Assembly: GCF_020009625.1 (NCBI RefSeq)
Contig: NZ_JAIHLP010000002.1
Location: 2,170,001 to 2,234,000, forward strand
Origin: Leifsonia poae
Lineage (GTDB): Bacteria; Actinomycetota; Actinomycetes; Actinomycetales; Microbacteriaceae
Direction of reading: 5' to 3'
Length of the DNA: 64,000 nucleotides
Part shown: piece by piece, positions 52,797 to 62,577 of the stretch
How positions within the stretch are numbered: position 1 is the first letter of the stretch
How the letters are laid out: each line of letters starts with the position of its first letter
Program-made: the position numbers and the translations under genes
The notes under the pieces: generated by a model
Database searches by the model: none
The model's input: only the letters and a program-made list of their open reading frames with translations
What the model was told of the DNA's origin: nothing

Positions 52797-55700
52797 ATGC
52801 GACGAACATTACGAAGCACCCTCGCGTCCGTGACAGCTGTAGGTGCTGTTCTCGGCGCGACCCTGGTTGGAGGGATGAGCGCCTCGGCATATCAGCCCAC
52901 CGCTCAGACGCTCTACCCGGCGCAAAGCGCCTCCAACTGCAACAAGTACCCGTGTGTGCTCTATCCAAAGTCCGCCCAGCTGCCGAGTGGTCGTCTGGTG
53001 GCCGGTTTCGAGGACTCGCAGGGTGCCGTCGTGGGCCAGAAGCTGCCGCTTTTCAAGAGCGACGACTACGGCACGAGCTGGCAGAAGCTGACCGACATCG
53101 CACCACCGGCCTCTCTCAGCAGCGACCCGAAGTACGCCCCCTACACCAGCAACTGGACGAACCCGTTCTTCTACGTCCTCCCCCAGGACCTCGGAAACCT
53201 CAAAGCGGGCACCCTTCTCCTGGCGGATGTCGTCTCGGGGGACGACATCGCACCGAACCCGTCCGGCAACGGCAACCGCCAGAACATCGCCATCGCGCTG
53301 TACTCAAGCACCGACCAGGGACAGACGTGGAGCATGGTGGACATCGTCGCCACCGGACCGAACCAGGCACAGGACCCTGTGTGGGAGCCCTACCTGATGA
53401 TGTACCAGGGGAAGTTGGTCGTCTACTACTCGGACGAGAACGACTACCTGGGCTACGACCCGACCACCGGCGTGCCCATCCTCGACCCCGCGAACGCTAC
53501 CGCCCCCGACTCGGGCGGCCAGATCCTGGCCCACAAAACCTGGGACGGTGTCGGCGCTTGGAGCTCACCCGTGGTGGATGTCTCCGGGATCACCACGAAC
53601 ATGGGCAACGGCAAGACTGAAATCGGCGGCGGTCGCCCAGGCATGACCAACATCGTGCCGACCACGGACGGCAAATGGCTGCTGACCTACGAGTACTGGG
53701 CCGGCGGCAACAACGTTCGATACAAGATCGCCGATGACCCGCTGAAGTTCTTCGCCGACGGGGACCCCGCCGGAAAGCAGATCAACTCCCTGCCGGTAAC
53801 CAGCTCAAAGACCCTGGCACTCGGCGGAAGCCCGGTACTGATCCGCCTGCCCGACGGACGACTGGTTTACAACGCCGCCGGTAGCGGCGACGTCTGGGTC
53901 AACGCCTCCGGCAGCAGCACCGGCGCGTGGAAGGAATACCAGACACCGCTTCCGTCCGGGTACAGTCGCAACCTGCAGTACGTGCAGGGCACCGGCCGAC
54001 TGGAAATCCTGCAAGCGTCGTGGGGCAGCAACGCTGTCGGCCCCGTACGCTTCGGAGACGTCGACCTGGGACATTCCGATGGTGCCTACTACTCCATCGT
54101 CAATCGCCAGACCGGTCAGGTGCTCAGCGCCGCGGCAGACAAGACCCAGGACGCCAACCTCACCGGCGACATCCCCGACATCATCAGCTGGGCCGACAAC
54201 CCGGCGAATGACACGCAGCGCTGGCACCTCACGCATCGGGCTGGAAGCGTCACCCTTCTCAACAAGGCCGGCGGTCGTTCAGTTGGCATCTGGCAAGGAT
54301 CGGCTGTCGCAGGCTCGAAACTCACCCAGTGGGTCGACGACGGAGGGACCGACAAGAACTGGACCCTCGTCGCGTCCAGCGATGGCTACGTCAAGCTGCA
54401 GTCGGTCAAGAACCCGCAGATGTACGTGACCGGCGCCACCGCAGGTTCAAACGTGACCGTCCAGTCGGCCATCTCCACCACCGGCAACCCGAGCGCCGAC
54501 TACGCGCAGCAGTGGAAGCTCGTCCAGCAGGCACCACAGCCGGCTGACCTGACCAGCGCCCGCCAGCTGTCCTCGCTGATCAGCACAGACACGGTCACAC
54601 CCGGCAGCACAGTCGCACTCAACGCCGCCGTGGCGGGCACCGCCAACGCTGCATCCCACGCGAACGTCAGCGGTCACGCTTACGCCGTCGCAGCCAGCGG
54701 AACGGTCACCGACCTGGGCACCGTTCCGTTCGACGCGAACGAAACTGGTTCGGTTGTGGTGCCGGCCTCGCTCGGAACCGGGTCGTTTCAGATCGCGGTC
54801 GCCTTCGACGACACCCCGTTGATCTGGGATACGGTCACCATCGCCGACAAGGTCGCGCAGACGATCAGCTTCGACCCGATCGCCGACGCAACCGTCGGGG
54901 ACGCCGACTTCACCATCAACCCTGCGTCCAGCGCAGGACTTCCAGTCACCATCACCAGTACAGGGCCCTGCTCAGTCAGCGGAAACACCGTCCATGTGAC
55001 GGGCGTCGGCACATGTACAGTCACCGCATCCCAGGACGGTGACGCTTCGCACACGGCTGCAGATCCGGTGACCCAGGAGTTCGCCGTCGGGAAAGCAGTT
55101 CCTACCGTCAACGCTCCCGCCGTCTCCGCAGCATGGGGAACCTCGGCGAAGGTGACTGTCACGGTGAGTTCCGCCGCGGCTGAGGCCTCCGGGACGGTTG
55201 CCGTGACGGAAGGCTCCACCAGTCGCGGAACGGCAACGTTGGCGAACGGTCAGGCCACTTTCGATCTGCCCGTCGGGCTTGCCGGCGGGCAGCACAGCCT
55301 GACCGTCAGCTACCAGGGGAACGAGAACCTCACGGCTGCCACCGCAGACACAACCGTCACGGTGACGCTTCCCACCGCGTGGGACCCGGCCGCCACGTAC
55401 GGCGCGGGCAACACGGTCAGCTACAACGGCCAGGTCTACACGGCGCTCTGGTACTCGAAAGGCGAGGTGCCCGGCTCCAGCAATACTGGTGCCTGGCAGC
55501 AGATCGCAATCGCTGAGGACGGTGGCACTGTATGGACGGCATCTCGCGTGTTCAACGCCGGAGACAAGGTGAACTACCAGGGCAAGACATTCCTGGCCAC
55601 CTGGTACACCCGCAACGAGGCACCGGGCAGTGCAACCGGCCCCTGGCAGGAAATCGCCTCCACGTCCGACGGAGTGGCGGTCTGGACTCCGTCACGCATC

Positions 55701-55811
55701 TTCAACACCGGTGACGTAGTCGTCTACAACGGCCAGAAGTACACCGCGCGTTGGTACAGCCGAAACCAGGTACCAACAACTCCGAACGGAGCCTGGGCGG
55801 CCGTCAACTAA
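52797..55811 (+). CDS. Secreted sialidase-fold glycosidase with ricin and three CBM5/12 modules
   Basis: A 1004-residue exported protein: signal peptide 1-31; a beta-propeller-like catalytic region (about 33-425) with Asp-box motifs SDDYGTSW and STDQGQTW, as in exo-sialidases and GH93 arabinanases; ricin-type lectin trefoil (about 426-577) with QxW-type motifs; an unassigned beta domain (585-685); two Ig-like domains (about 687-765 and 767-858); and three chitin/cellulose-binding CBM5/12 modules (about 861-903, 913-953, 963-1001) with WYSKGE, WYTRNE and WYSRNQ. It probably degrades a wall polysaccharide at the cell surface. AAGGAG precedes the ATG. It is divergent from the sugar importer operon, which likely takes up its product. 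Confidence 0.88.
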   Translation: MRRTLRSTLASVTAVGAVLGATLVGGMSASAYQPTAQTLYPAQSASNCNKYPCVLYPKSAQLPSGRLVAGFEDSQGAVVGQKLPLFKSDDYGTSWQKLTDIAPPASLSSDPKYAPYTSNWTNPFFYVLPQDLGNLKAGTLLLADVVSGDDIAPNPSGNGNRQNIAIALYSSTDQGQTWSMVDIVATGPNQAQDPVWEPYLMMYQGKLVVYYSDENDYLGYDPTTGVPILDPANATAPDSGGQILAHKTWDGVGAWSSPVVDVSGITTNMGNGKTEIGGGRPGMTNIVPTTDGKWLLTYEYWAGGNNVRYKIADDPLKFFADGDPAGKQINSLPVTSSKTLALGGSPVLIRLPDGRLVYNAAGSGDVWVNASGSSTGAWKEYQTPLPSGYSRNLQYVQGTGRLEILQASWGSNAVGPVRFGDVDLGHSDGAYYSIVNRQTGQVLSAAADKTQDANLTGDIPDIISWADNPANDTQRWHLTHRAGSVTLLNKAGGRSVGIWQGSAVAGSKLTQWVDDGGTDKNWTLVASSDGYVKLQSVKNPQMYVTGATAGSNVTVQSAISTTGNPSADYAQQWKLVQQAPQPADLTSARQLSSLISTDTVTPGSTVALNAAVAGTANAASHANVSGHAYAVAASGTVTDLGTVPFDANETGSVVVPASLGTGSFQIAVAFDDTPLIWDTVTIADKVAQTISFDPIADATVGDADFTINPASSAGLPVTITSTGPCSVSGNTVHVTGVGTCTVTASQDGDASHTAADPVTQEFAVGKAVPTVNAPAVSAAWGTSAKVTVTVSSAAAEASGTVAVTEGSTSRGTATLANGQATFDLPVGLAGGQHSLTVSYQGNENLTAATADTTVTVTLPTAWDPAATYGAGNTVSYNGQVYTALWYSKGEVPGSSNTGAWQQIAIAEDGGTVWTASRVFNAGDKVNYQGKTFLATWYTRNEAPGSATGPWQEIASTSDGVAVWTPSRIFNTGDVVVYNGQKYTARWYSRNQVPTTPNGAWAAVN

Positions 55812-55823
55812 CACCGCACGAGG

Positions 55824-55860
55824 AATCGGCCCCGGACACAAGACTGTTCGGGGCCGATTT
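55824..55860 (+). terminator. Rho-independent terminator of the secreted enzyme gene
   Basis: A perfect 11-bp stem AATCGGCCCCG with a 14-base loop and a short T run at its 3' end, 12 bp after the stop codon. Confidence 0.85.
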
Positions 55861-56032
55861 CTCGTTTCCAGGACCGATGCCGAAGACCGGTGGTTCGGAC
55901 ATGCCGCCGCGCCGCATCCAGCGCTCCCACGGACGACTTGCTCGGAGAATTTGTGGACGTGGCGACCGGCCATGAGGTCGTGAACACTACTATGTATGCA
56001 TTGCTGAATTTCCATCTGGAGGCTGACTGTGA

Positions 56033-56575
56033 GTGCTCGTGCCCTGGTTGGTCGGCGCATTCGTGATGACCGTCGCCGTCGCCGCCATCTACGTGGGCCT
56101 GCAACAGCTCAATCGTTCCAGCGCCGACGATGCGGGCCAGCGGCTCGCCTCCGAGGTCGCGTCGGCGGGCGCACCCGCCGGAGGTGAGGCCAGGGTCGAC
56201 CTGGCGAGAAGTCTGCAGCCGTTCTTCGTGATCTACGACCGAGCGGCACGAGCCGTCGCGGGCGACGCCTACCTCGACGGTCGCCTCGCGGAGGTGCCCA
56301 GCGGGGTGATCGCGACAGCGTTCGCGAACGGCTCGGACCGCGTGACCTGGCAGCCGCGACCGGGCATCCGGCTCGCGGTCGTCGCTCAGCGCAGCGGCGG
56401 ACGTGTGATTCTCGCGGGGCAGTCGCTGCGACCCGTCGAAGCCCGAATCGACCGGGTCGGCGCGGCACTCCTCGGCGGGTGGGGTGCAGCCCTGCTGGTG
56501 CTGATCGGCGGTGTGACGGCCCAACTCTGGGTGGGGCGGCGACACCCCGCGGTGCCTCACGCGCGAATCGGATAG
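56033..56575 (+). CDS. Two-helix membrane protein of unknown function
   Basis: A 180-residue protein: an N-terminal helix (VPWLVGAFVMTVAVAAIYVG, about 3-22), an extracytoplasmic domain of about 110 residues (FFVIYDRAARAVAGDAYLDG, VTWQPRPGIRLAVVAQR), and a second helix (about 147-170). The topology resembles the sensing part of a receptor without kinase. Function unknown. GGAGG lies 10 bases before the GTG start at 56033. It converges with the aldo/keto reductase gene; a hairpin lies between. Confidence 0.68.
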   Translation: MLVPWLVGAFVMTVAVAAIYVGLQQLNRSSADDAGQRLASEVASAGAPAGGEARVDLARSLQPFFVIYDRAARAVAGDAYLDGRLAEVPSGVIATAFANGSDRVTWQPRPGIRLAVVAQRSGGRVILAGQSLRPVEARIDRVGAALLGGWGAALLVLIGGVTAQLWVGRRHPAVPHARIG

Positions 56576-56593
56576 GCCTGCACGTCGCCACAG

Positions 56594-56632
56594 GCCCACC
56601 TCGCGGCGGACGGGGTTCGCCGCGAGGTGGGC
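56594..56632. terminator. Bidirectional terminator before the aldo/keto reductase
   Basis: A perfect 15-bp stem GCCCACCTCGCGGCG with a 9-base loop, between the convergent stops at 56575 and 56645. Confidence 0.85.
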
Positions 56633-56644
56633 GTTCGCCGGCGC

Positions 56645-57661
56645 TCAGCGTCGGCGGGCCTCCGGGGTCAGCTCGTGCATGCCGTAGCTGTTGTCGTCGG
56701 GGTTGACGGTCAGACCGGGCGGAACGAGTTCGTCGATGCGGTCCAAGATGTCGGGCGTGAGCGTGATCTCCGCGGCCGGGAGGTACGACTCGAGCTGTTC
56801 CATCGTGCGCGGGCCTACGATCGCCGAGGTCACGGCGGGGTGGTTGAGCACGAAGGCGATCGCCAGTTCGATGAGGGTCATGCCCGACTCTTCGGCGAGG
56901 AGCGCGAGGCCCTCGACGATGTCCAGTTTGCGCTGGTTGGCCGGCGTGCTCATGTCGAACCGGGCGCGGGGCCGCACGGCCGAGGTCGGCGCCCCGGCGG
57001 CGTCCTTGCGCCACCGACCGGAGAGCCAACCGCCGCCCAGCGGGCTGTAAGTGAGCGACCCCATGCCGTGCCGACGGATGGCCGGGAGCACGTCTTCCTC
57101 GATCCCGCGGACCATGATCGAGTAGGGCGGCTGCTCGGTGACGAACCGTTCCAGGTTGCGCTCGCGGGAGGCCCACTGGGCTTCAACGATCTGCGAGCCC
57201 GCGTACGACGAGGAGCCGATGTAGCGCACCTTGCCCTGCCGCACGAGGTCGGTGAGCGCGCTGAGCGTCTCCTCGACGTCTGTGTCGGGGCTGGGGCGGT
57301 GCACCTGGTAGAGGTCGATGTGGTCGGTGTTCAGGCGGCGCAGCGAGTCCTCGACCTCGCGCAGGATCCAGAGGCGGGAGCCGCCGCGCCGGTTCTGGTC
57401 ATCGCCCATCGGCATGAAGAACTTCGTCGCCAGGAAGACATCGTCGCGCCGGCCCTGGATCGCCTCGCCGACGATCTCCTCCGAGACGCCGCCGGAGTAG
57501 ACGTCGGCGGTGTCGATGAAGTTGATCCCCGCATCCAGCGCCCGATGGATGATGCGGATGGCATCGGCGCGATCGTCGTTGCCCCACGAGCCGAACATCA
57601 TCGCGCCGAGACAGAGCGGGCTGACCTGCACGCCGGTGCGGCCGAGAGGGCGGTAGTGCAT
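56645..57661 (-). CDS. Aldo/keto reductase
   Basis: A 338-residue NADPH-dependent oxidoreductase with (alpha/beta)8 fold. The catalytic tetrad is Asp50 (FIDTAD), Tyr55, Lys80 (ATKFF) and His121 (YQVHRP). The C-terminal part has the NADP-binding segment TSAIVGPRTMEQLE. The sequence is like the YccK/YajO-type general reductases; the substrate is not deducible. It is a single gene. Confidence 0.95.
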   Translation of the reverse strand: MHYRPLGRTGVQVSPLCLGAMMFGSWGNDDRADAIRIIHRALDAGINFIDTADVYSGGVSEEIVGEAIQGRRDDVFLATKFFMPMGDDQNRRGGSRLWILREVEDSLRRLNTDHIDLYQVHRPSPDTDVEETLSALTDLVRQGKVRYIGSSSYAGSQIVEAQWASRERNLERFVTEQPPYSIMVRGIEEDVLPAIRRHGMGSLTYSPLGGGWLSGRWRKDAAGAPTSAVRPRARFDMSTPANQRKLDIVEGLALLAEESGMTLIELAIAFVLNHPAVTSAIVGPRTMEQLESYLPAAEITLTPDILDRIDELVPPGLTVNPDDNSYGMHELTPEARRR

Positions 57662-57771
57662 GGCGGTTCTCCTTCAGGTTGAGAGCGCAGATTCTGCGAC
57701 CATGCGTTCACGGTAGGCCCGTGCGACGGCGGGAGGGAGGGTGCGTCATTACCTGCTTCGCACGCGGAAGG

Positions 57772-58200
57772 TCACCGCCAGCGGGCTTCGTCGACGACCG
57801 CGGGATGCGCGCCCGTATCGTACACACGCACCCAAGCGATCTCGACGGCGACGATCGCGAAATCGTCGTCGAGCGCCCGCGAACCCGGGAACTGTTCGGT
57901 GTACGAAGCGCCCAAGGCGAGGCGATCGTCGCCTGTCGCGATCGACGCCGACCCTTCGAGCTGCACAGACAGGTCTCCGTCGGTCCCGACGACGACGGCG
58001 ACCTCGGAGACGGCCCCGATGTTGGCGATCTTCCTGGAGCCGATCGGGGCGTCGAAGATCAGGGTGCCGTCATCCCGCGCGGTCAGCCCGACCAGGGCAG
58101 CCTCAGGGCGCCCCTCGGCGGTGACGGTCGCGACGACACCGATCGCCTGTCGGCGCACGAATTCGGCCACTGCTCGCGGGTCTGCGGGATCGATGCTCAC
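57772..58200 (-). CDS. Pyridoxamine 5'-phosphate oxidase-like split-barrel flavoprotein
   Basis: A 142-residue protein of the PNPOx-like split-barrel family: GVVATVTAEGRPEAALVGLT and DDGTLIFDAPIGSRKIANI are typical of FMN or F420-binding members. It is too short and divergent to be called PdxH. It may reduce a small molecule or bind heme. The GTG at 58200 is chosen; the frame is open further upstream but has no family features and overlaps the divergent gene's leader. Confidence 0.78.
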   Translation of the reverse strand: MSIDPADPRAVAEFVRRQAIGVVATVTAEGRPEAALVGLTARDDGTLIFDAPIGSRKIANIGAVSEVAVVVGTDGDLSVQLEGSASIATGDDRLALGASYTEQFPGSRALDDDFAIVAVEIAWVRVYDTGAHPAVVDEARWR

Positions 58201-58312
58201 CGTTCCGACCCTAGCCCCCTCGTCGCCGGAGCGACACGGAGATACAGTGCCAACGGTGCCGAGAGGGCACCAGTCCCGGCGCACGACGAACTCTCACGGA
58301 GGAGAGCAGACG

Positions 58313-58603
58313 ATGACCGACCTTCCTGCCGCACTCGACCACGCCTTCACCGCACCGATCGGCGTCGACGTGAAGGGCGAGCTCTGGTCGTGCGTCGAGA
58401 TGCCGGGGTCGGCCGAGTTCTTCGGCACGAAGAAGGCGGTGCGTGTCGACGCCACGATCGACGGCATTTCGCTCACCAGCGTCGGTCTCACGGTCACCGG
58501 TCGCGGCGGTCATATGCTCTCGGTCAGCGCCAAACTGCGCAAACAACTCGGCAAGGGGCTCGGTGACCTCGTTACCGTTCACCTGTCGCGGCGGCTGACG
58601 TAG
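58313..58603 (+). CDS. DUF1905 domain protein
   Basis: A 96-residue small beta-barrel protein: ELWSCVEMPGSAEFFGTKKA, VTGRGGHMLSVSAKLRKQLG and LGDLVTVHL match the DUF1905 pattern (the N-terminal domain of many YdeI-like proteins). No catalytic residue is apparent. GGAGGAGA precedes the ATG at 58313. It is divergent from the split-barrel gene and convergent with the GH1 gene. Confidence 0.82.
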   Translation: MTDLPAALDHAFTAPIGVDVKGELWSCVEMPGSAEFFGTKKAVRVDATIDGISLTSVGLTVTGRGGHMLSVSAKLRKQLGKGLGDLVTVHLSRRLT

Positions 58604-58677
58604 CGGGGTCCGGCCAGAACTCATCGACGTCGAACCCACCTCGGGGCATCGGCCGCATCGCACGGGCCCGGGCCCAC

Positions 58678-59853
58678 TCAGGCGAGACCGTTGGAGCGGG
58701 CGACCGAACCGAGCCAGGCGAGTGAGGGCTTGGGGGTGCGCGCGAAGGTCGCGCGGTCGACCGCGATGAGACCGAATGTGGGACGGTATCCGCTCGCCCA
58801 CTCGTAGTTGTCGAGCGCGCTCCAGTGCAGATAGCCCTCGAGTCGGATGCCGTCTTCGATCGTCGCGTGCAGCTCGCGCAGGGCGGCCGCGGTGTAGGCG
58901 ATGCGGCGTTCGTCGTCTGCCGTCGCGATGCCGTTCTCGGTGATCATCACGGGGACGCCCCCGGAGAGCTCCCAGGCGCTGCGCACGCCCTCGGCCGCCG
59001 CAGGCGGGTAGAACTCCCAGCCGGTGAGCGTCGTCTCAACGTCATCGGCGACCGGCAGCGGGCCGTTCGGGCCGATGAAGGTGCGGGTGTAGGCCTGCAC
59101 GCCCACGAAGTCGTCCCCGGCCGACTGTTCCAGGTACCAGTCGTCGCGCGAGTAGCCGTACTCGCGAAGCATCTCGTCCGCGCCCGGCTCCCCGGTGGAG
59201 CGGAAGGCCTGGGTGGCGATGGTCCACCCGCTCTTCAGCCCGGCGACCTGCGACAACACCTCTCGCGATCGGCGGTGCGATGCGAGCAGCGCATCCGCGA
59301 CGCCGAGGTCGGGATTGGGCAGCCCGAAAGCCACGAGGTTGGCGGCGTCCTCACCGCCGGCGAGCATCGCGGCGATGTTCGGCTCGTTGATCGTACAGAC
59401 GTAGTCGACACCGTCTGAGACGATCGGCAAGGCCAGTTCGGTGTAGCGCGCGAACAGGTCGGCGGCGTCGGATGCGCGCCAGAAGCCGTCACGTTCGAAC
59501 CAGCGCGGAACAGTGAAGTGCATCAGCGTCACGACCGGGTTCAGGCCGAACTCGTGGGCCGCGTCGACCATGCGGCGGTAGTGGTCGATCTCAGCACGGG
59601 AGACGTAGCCTCGCTCCGGTTCGATCCGCGCCCACTCGACGCTGAACCGGTAAGTGTTGAGGCCGGCGTCGGCGAGCAACCGCATGTCTTCGCGGTAGCG
59701 GTGGTAGCTGTCCATGCCGTCGCCGGAGGGTTCCACGATCGAGGTGCCCGGCGTGTGCTCGTGCACCCACCAATTGCTGTTGATGTTGTTGCCTTCGATC
59801 TGGTGGGCGGCGGTCGCCGCCCCCCACAGGAAGCCGTCGGGGAAGGTCAGCAC
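58678..59853 (-). CDS. Beta-glucosidase, glycoside hydrolase family 1
   Basis: A 391-residue GH1 enzyme, somewhat short for the family (about 440-480). The acid/base Glu157 is in TINEPN and the nucleophile Glu306 in ITENGI; the N-terminal signature FPDGFLWGAATAAHQIEG is present. It hydrolyses beta-linked glucosides or related disaccharides inside the cell. GGAGC precedes the GTG at 59853. It lies 79 bp downstream of a Dpp/Opp-type importer on the same strand, suggesting that importer brings oligosaccharides. Confidence 0.93.
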   Translation of the reverse strand: MLTFPDGFLWGAATAAHQIEGNNINSNWWVHEHTPGTSIVEPSGDGMDSYHRYREDMRLLADAGLNTYRFSVEWARIEPERGYVSRAEIDHYRRMVDAAHEFGLNPVVTLMHFTVPRWFERDGFWRASDAADLFARYTELALPIVSDGVDYVCTINEPNIAAMLAGGEDAANLVAFGLPNPDLGVADALLASHRRSREVLSQVAGLKSGWTIATQAFRSTGEPGADEMLREYGYSRDDWYLEQSAGDDFVGVQAYTRTFIGPNGPLPVADDVETTLTGWEFYPPAAAEGVRSAWELSGGVPVMITENGIATADDERRIAYTAAALRELHATIEDGIRLEGYLHWSALDNYEWASGYRPTFGLIAVDRATFARTPKPSLAWLGSVARSNGLA

Positions 59854-59932
59854 GCGTGCTCCAATGTCTTGATGAGGTCGGGCTTCTTGTCGATGTCGGT
59901 GACGTTCGGGGTCTCGAACGCGTCGGCGGCCG

Positions 59933-61627
59933 TCACGCCGGCGCCTGTCTCGCGCGGGCCGGATTGGGCACCGCATCGAGCAGGCCGATCGTGTACGGGT
60001 CGGTGGGATGCTGCAGCACGTCGGCAGTGCGGCCACGTTCGACGACGCGGCCGCCGTTCAGCACCATGATGTCGTCGGTCACCAACCGCGCCGAGAGCAG
60101 ATCGTGTGTGATGTAGAGCATCGAGACACCCCAGCGCTCGCGCAGATTCTCGAGCAGAGCGAGCACTCCGGCCCGCAGCGACACGTCGAGCATCGAGACG
60201 GGCTCGTCGGCGATGAGCACCTGCGGGTCGCTGGCGAGCGCCCGGGCGATCACCACTCGCTGACGCTGGCCGCCCGAGAGCTGGTGCGGAAGCTTCGACG
60301 CGAACTGTTCGACCGGGGTGAGCCCGACCGTCTCCAGCAGTTCGAGAACCCGGTGGCGGGCCTCCTTGCCATGCAGACCGGTGAAGTTCACGATCGGGCG
60401 GGTCAGCGTGTACTCGACGGTGTGCAAGGGGTTCAGTGCCGCATACGGGTCCTGGAAGATCATCTGCACGTTCTTGTGCAGGGTGCGGATGCCCGACCGC
60501 CGGAGGCGCGGAACGTCCAACTCGCCGAACCGCACGCTCCCCGACGTCGGTCTCTCGACCCCGGTCACCAGTTTGGCGATCGTGGACTTGCCGCTGCCGG
60601 AGGCGCCCACGAGGGCGAGGGACTGCCCCGGCTCGAGCGTGAACGACACAGTGTCGACAGCTGTCACCGGTTTCTCGCCGCGGCGGGGCGGCGGGTAGAT
60701 CTTCGAGACACCATCGACGACGATGGCCGATTCGGCCGAGCGCCCGTGGCGTGCGGATGCCGTGGAGGTGGCGGCACTGTCGACCGCATCGGCCCGCTCG
60801 CGGGCACCGCGGGCCGGGAAGCCGGGCAGCTCGACCACCTCGGCGCGCGGGTCGGCATAGTGGCTGAGGAGCATCCGGGTGTACGGGTCCTGCGGGCTCT
60901 CGAGGATGCGGTGGCTCGGCGCATCCTCGACGATCCGGCCGTCGTGCATCACCAGCACACGCTGGGTGGCTTCGAGCACGACGCCGAGGTCGTGGCTGAT
61001 CAGGATCGCAGTGAAACCCTCGGCGCGCTGCAGCTCGGTGATGGTGTCCATGATGGCGTGCTGAACGAGCACGTCGAGCGCGGTGGTCGGCTCGTCGAAC
61101 ACCATCAGCTGGGGCTCCAGGGAGAGCGCGAGCGCGATCGAGACGCGCTGGCGCATCCCGCCGGACAGCTCGCCCGGGAAGCGCGCGAGCACCGGAGGGG
61201 TCAGCCCGACCTTCTCGACGAGCTCGGTCATCCGATCGTCCCAGCGCCCGCGCGGCACATGGCCGTGGGCGCGGAAGATGTCGACGAAGTGGTTGCGGAT
61301 CGTGCGCACCGGGTTGAGGGCGTTCATGCCCGATTGGAGCACCATCGCGAAGCCGCCCTGCCGCTGGCGGCGCAAGGCCTCCTTGCCGAGCTCGCGGATG
61401 TCGTGGCCGCCGAACAGGATCTCGCCGCCGTTGGTGCGGGCGGGCGGCTTCTGCAGCCGGGTCACGGCGAAGCCGAGCGTTGACTTGCCCGACCCCGACT
61501 CTCCGACGAGCCCGATGAACTCGCCCGCGCCGACGGTGAACGACACGTGGTCGACCGCCTGCACCGGCCGCTGGCCGGCCGACTCGTAGACGACGGAGAG
61601 ATCGCGGACCTCGAGGAGCTCGGTCAT
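59933..61627 (-). CDS. Fused dual ABC ATPase of a Dpp/Opp-type importer
   Basis: A 564-residue protein with two complete ATPase domains in one chain (about 1-260 and 300-555). Both have Walker A (GESGSGKST, GASGSGKST), signature (LSGGMRQR, LSGGQRQR) and Walker B (LMVFDEP, VLIADEP). In E. coli these are separate DppD and DppF proteins. Its ATG overlaps the stop of the upstream permease gene (ATGA). Confidence 0.95.
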   Translation of the reverse strand: MTELLEVRDLSVVYESAGQRPVQAVDHVSFTVGAGEFIGLVGESGSGKSTLGFAVTRLQKPPARTNGGEILFGGHDIRELGKEALRRQRQGGFAMVLQSGMNALNPVRTIRNHFVDIFRAHGHVPRGRWDDRMTELVEKVGLTPPVLARFPGELSGGMRQRVSIALALSLEPQLMVFDEPTTALDVLVQHAIMDTITELQRAEGFTAILISHDLGVVLEATQRVLVMHDGRIVEDAPSHRILESPQDPYTRMLLSHYADPRAEVVELPGFPARGARERADAVDSAATSTASARHGRSAESAIVVDGVSKIYPPPRRGEKPVTAVDTVSFTLEPGQSLALVGASGSGKSTIAKLVTGVERPTSGSVRFGELDVPRLRRSGIRTLHKNVQMIFQDPYAALNPLHTVEYTLTRPIVNFTGLHGKEARHRVLELLETVGLTPVEQFASKLPHQLSGGQRQRVVIARALASDPQVLIADEPVSMLDVSLRAGVLALLENLRERWGVSMLYITHDLLSARLVTDDIMVLNGGRVVERGRTADVLQHPTDPYTIGLLDAVPNPARARQAPA

Positions 61628-62577
61628 CGGTCCTTCCTTTCCTCGGTGCGACGACTACCGCGCACGCGGCGGCCTTCCCGCAGGCGCGGGTTGCTGATGG
61701 CATCGACACCGAAGTTGACGAGCGTCAGGCTCATCGCGAGCAGCGCGATGCAGAGTCCGGGCGCGAAGAGCAGCGTCCACTGCCCGGTGAGGAGGGCATT
61801 CGAGTTCTGCGCCCAGTAGAGGATGGTGCCCCAGCTGACGATCGAGGAGTCACCGAGACCGAGGAACTCCAGCCCGGCCTCCGCGAGGATCGCGCTGGTC
61901 GCCGCTCCGAAGAAACTGCCGGTGATCAGCGAGGTCATATTGGGGAGGATCTCGCTGAACACGATCCGGAACGGACGGTCGCCGGAGAACCGGGCGGCGG
62001 TGACGAAATCGCGCGACCGCAGCGACTGCGTCTGGCTGCGCAGCACGCGGGCGCCCCACGCCCAACCCGTGATCACGATCACCGTCACGATCATCACCAG
62101 GCCTCCGTTCTGCAGGTAGGCGGCGATCACGATCATGAGGGGCAGGCCCGGGATGACGAGGAACAGGTTGACGAAGAAGTTCACGACCTCGGCACCGAAG
62201 CCCCGGATGTAGCCCCAGCTCAGACCGATCAGCACGGCGACGACGGTGGAGAGCGCGCCGGCGATGAACCCGACAGCGACGCTGATGCGGGCGCCGTAGA
62301 TGAGCTGGCTGAGCACATCCTCGCCGGCCGCCGTCGTGCCGAGCCAGTGGGCCGCGCTGGAGTCGGCGTTGCGCGGGAAGCCGTCCTGGCTGGCGCCGTA
62401 TGGCGCGAGCAGCGGCGCGAAGATCGCGACGAGCACGAAGAACGCGAGGATGATCAGGCCGAGCCTGGCCTTCCAGTTCGACCAGAGCGTCGCGGCGATA
62501 CGGCCGAGAGCGGCGAACCGGCGCGGCGGGCGCGTGGCATCGGCCGAGATGGATTTGATGTTCTGAGTCGACGTCAT
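61624..62577 (-). CDS. Dpp/Opp-type ABC transporter permease (DppC-like)
   Basis: A 317-residue permease with the DppC layout: N-terminal cytoplasmic tail, first helix, PYGASQDGFPRNADSSAAHWLG segment region before GTTAAGEDVLSQLIYGAR, then a block of five helices with the EAA-like loop. Its ATG overlaps the stop of the other permease (ATGA). Confidence 0.94.
   Translation of the reverse strand: MTSTQNIKSISADATRPPRRFAALGRIAATLWSNWKARLGLIILAFFVLVAIFAPLLAPYGASQDGFPRNADSSAAHWLGTTAAGEDVLSQLIYGARISVAVGFIAGALSTVVAVLIGLSWGYIRGFGAEVVNFFVNLFLVIPGLPLMIVIAAYLQNGGLVMIVTVIVITGWAWGARVLRSQTQSLRSRDFVTAARFSGDRPFRIVFSEILPNMTSLITGSFFGAATSAILAEAGLEFLGLGDSSIVSWGTILYWAQNSNALLTGQWTLLFAPGLCIALLAMSLTLVNFGVDAISNPRLREGRRVRGSRRTEERKDR

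Noticed and set aside
40441..56033. A second copy of the tRNA-Gly 3' end as an island attachment site
   Set aside because: I looked for the T-arm/acceptor end to the right of the tRNA, up to about 56 kb, and saw none; no integrase gene is present either.
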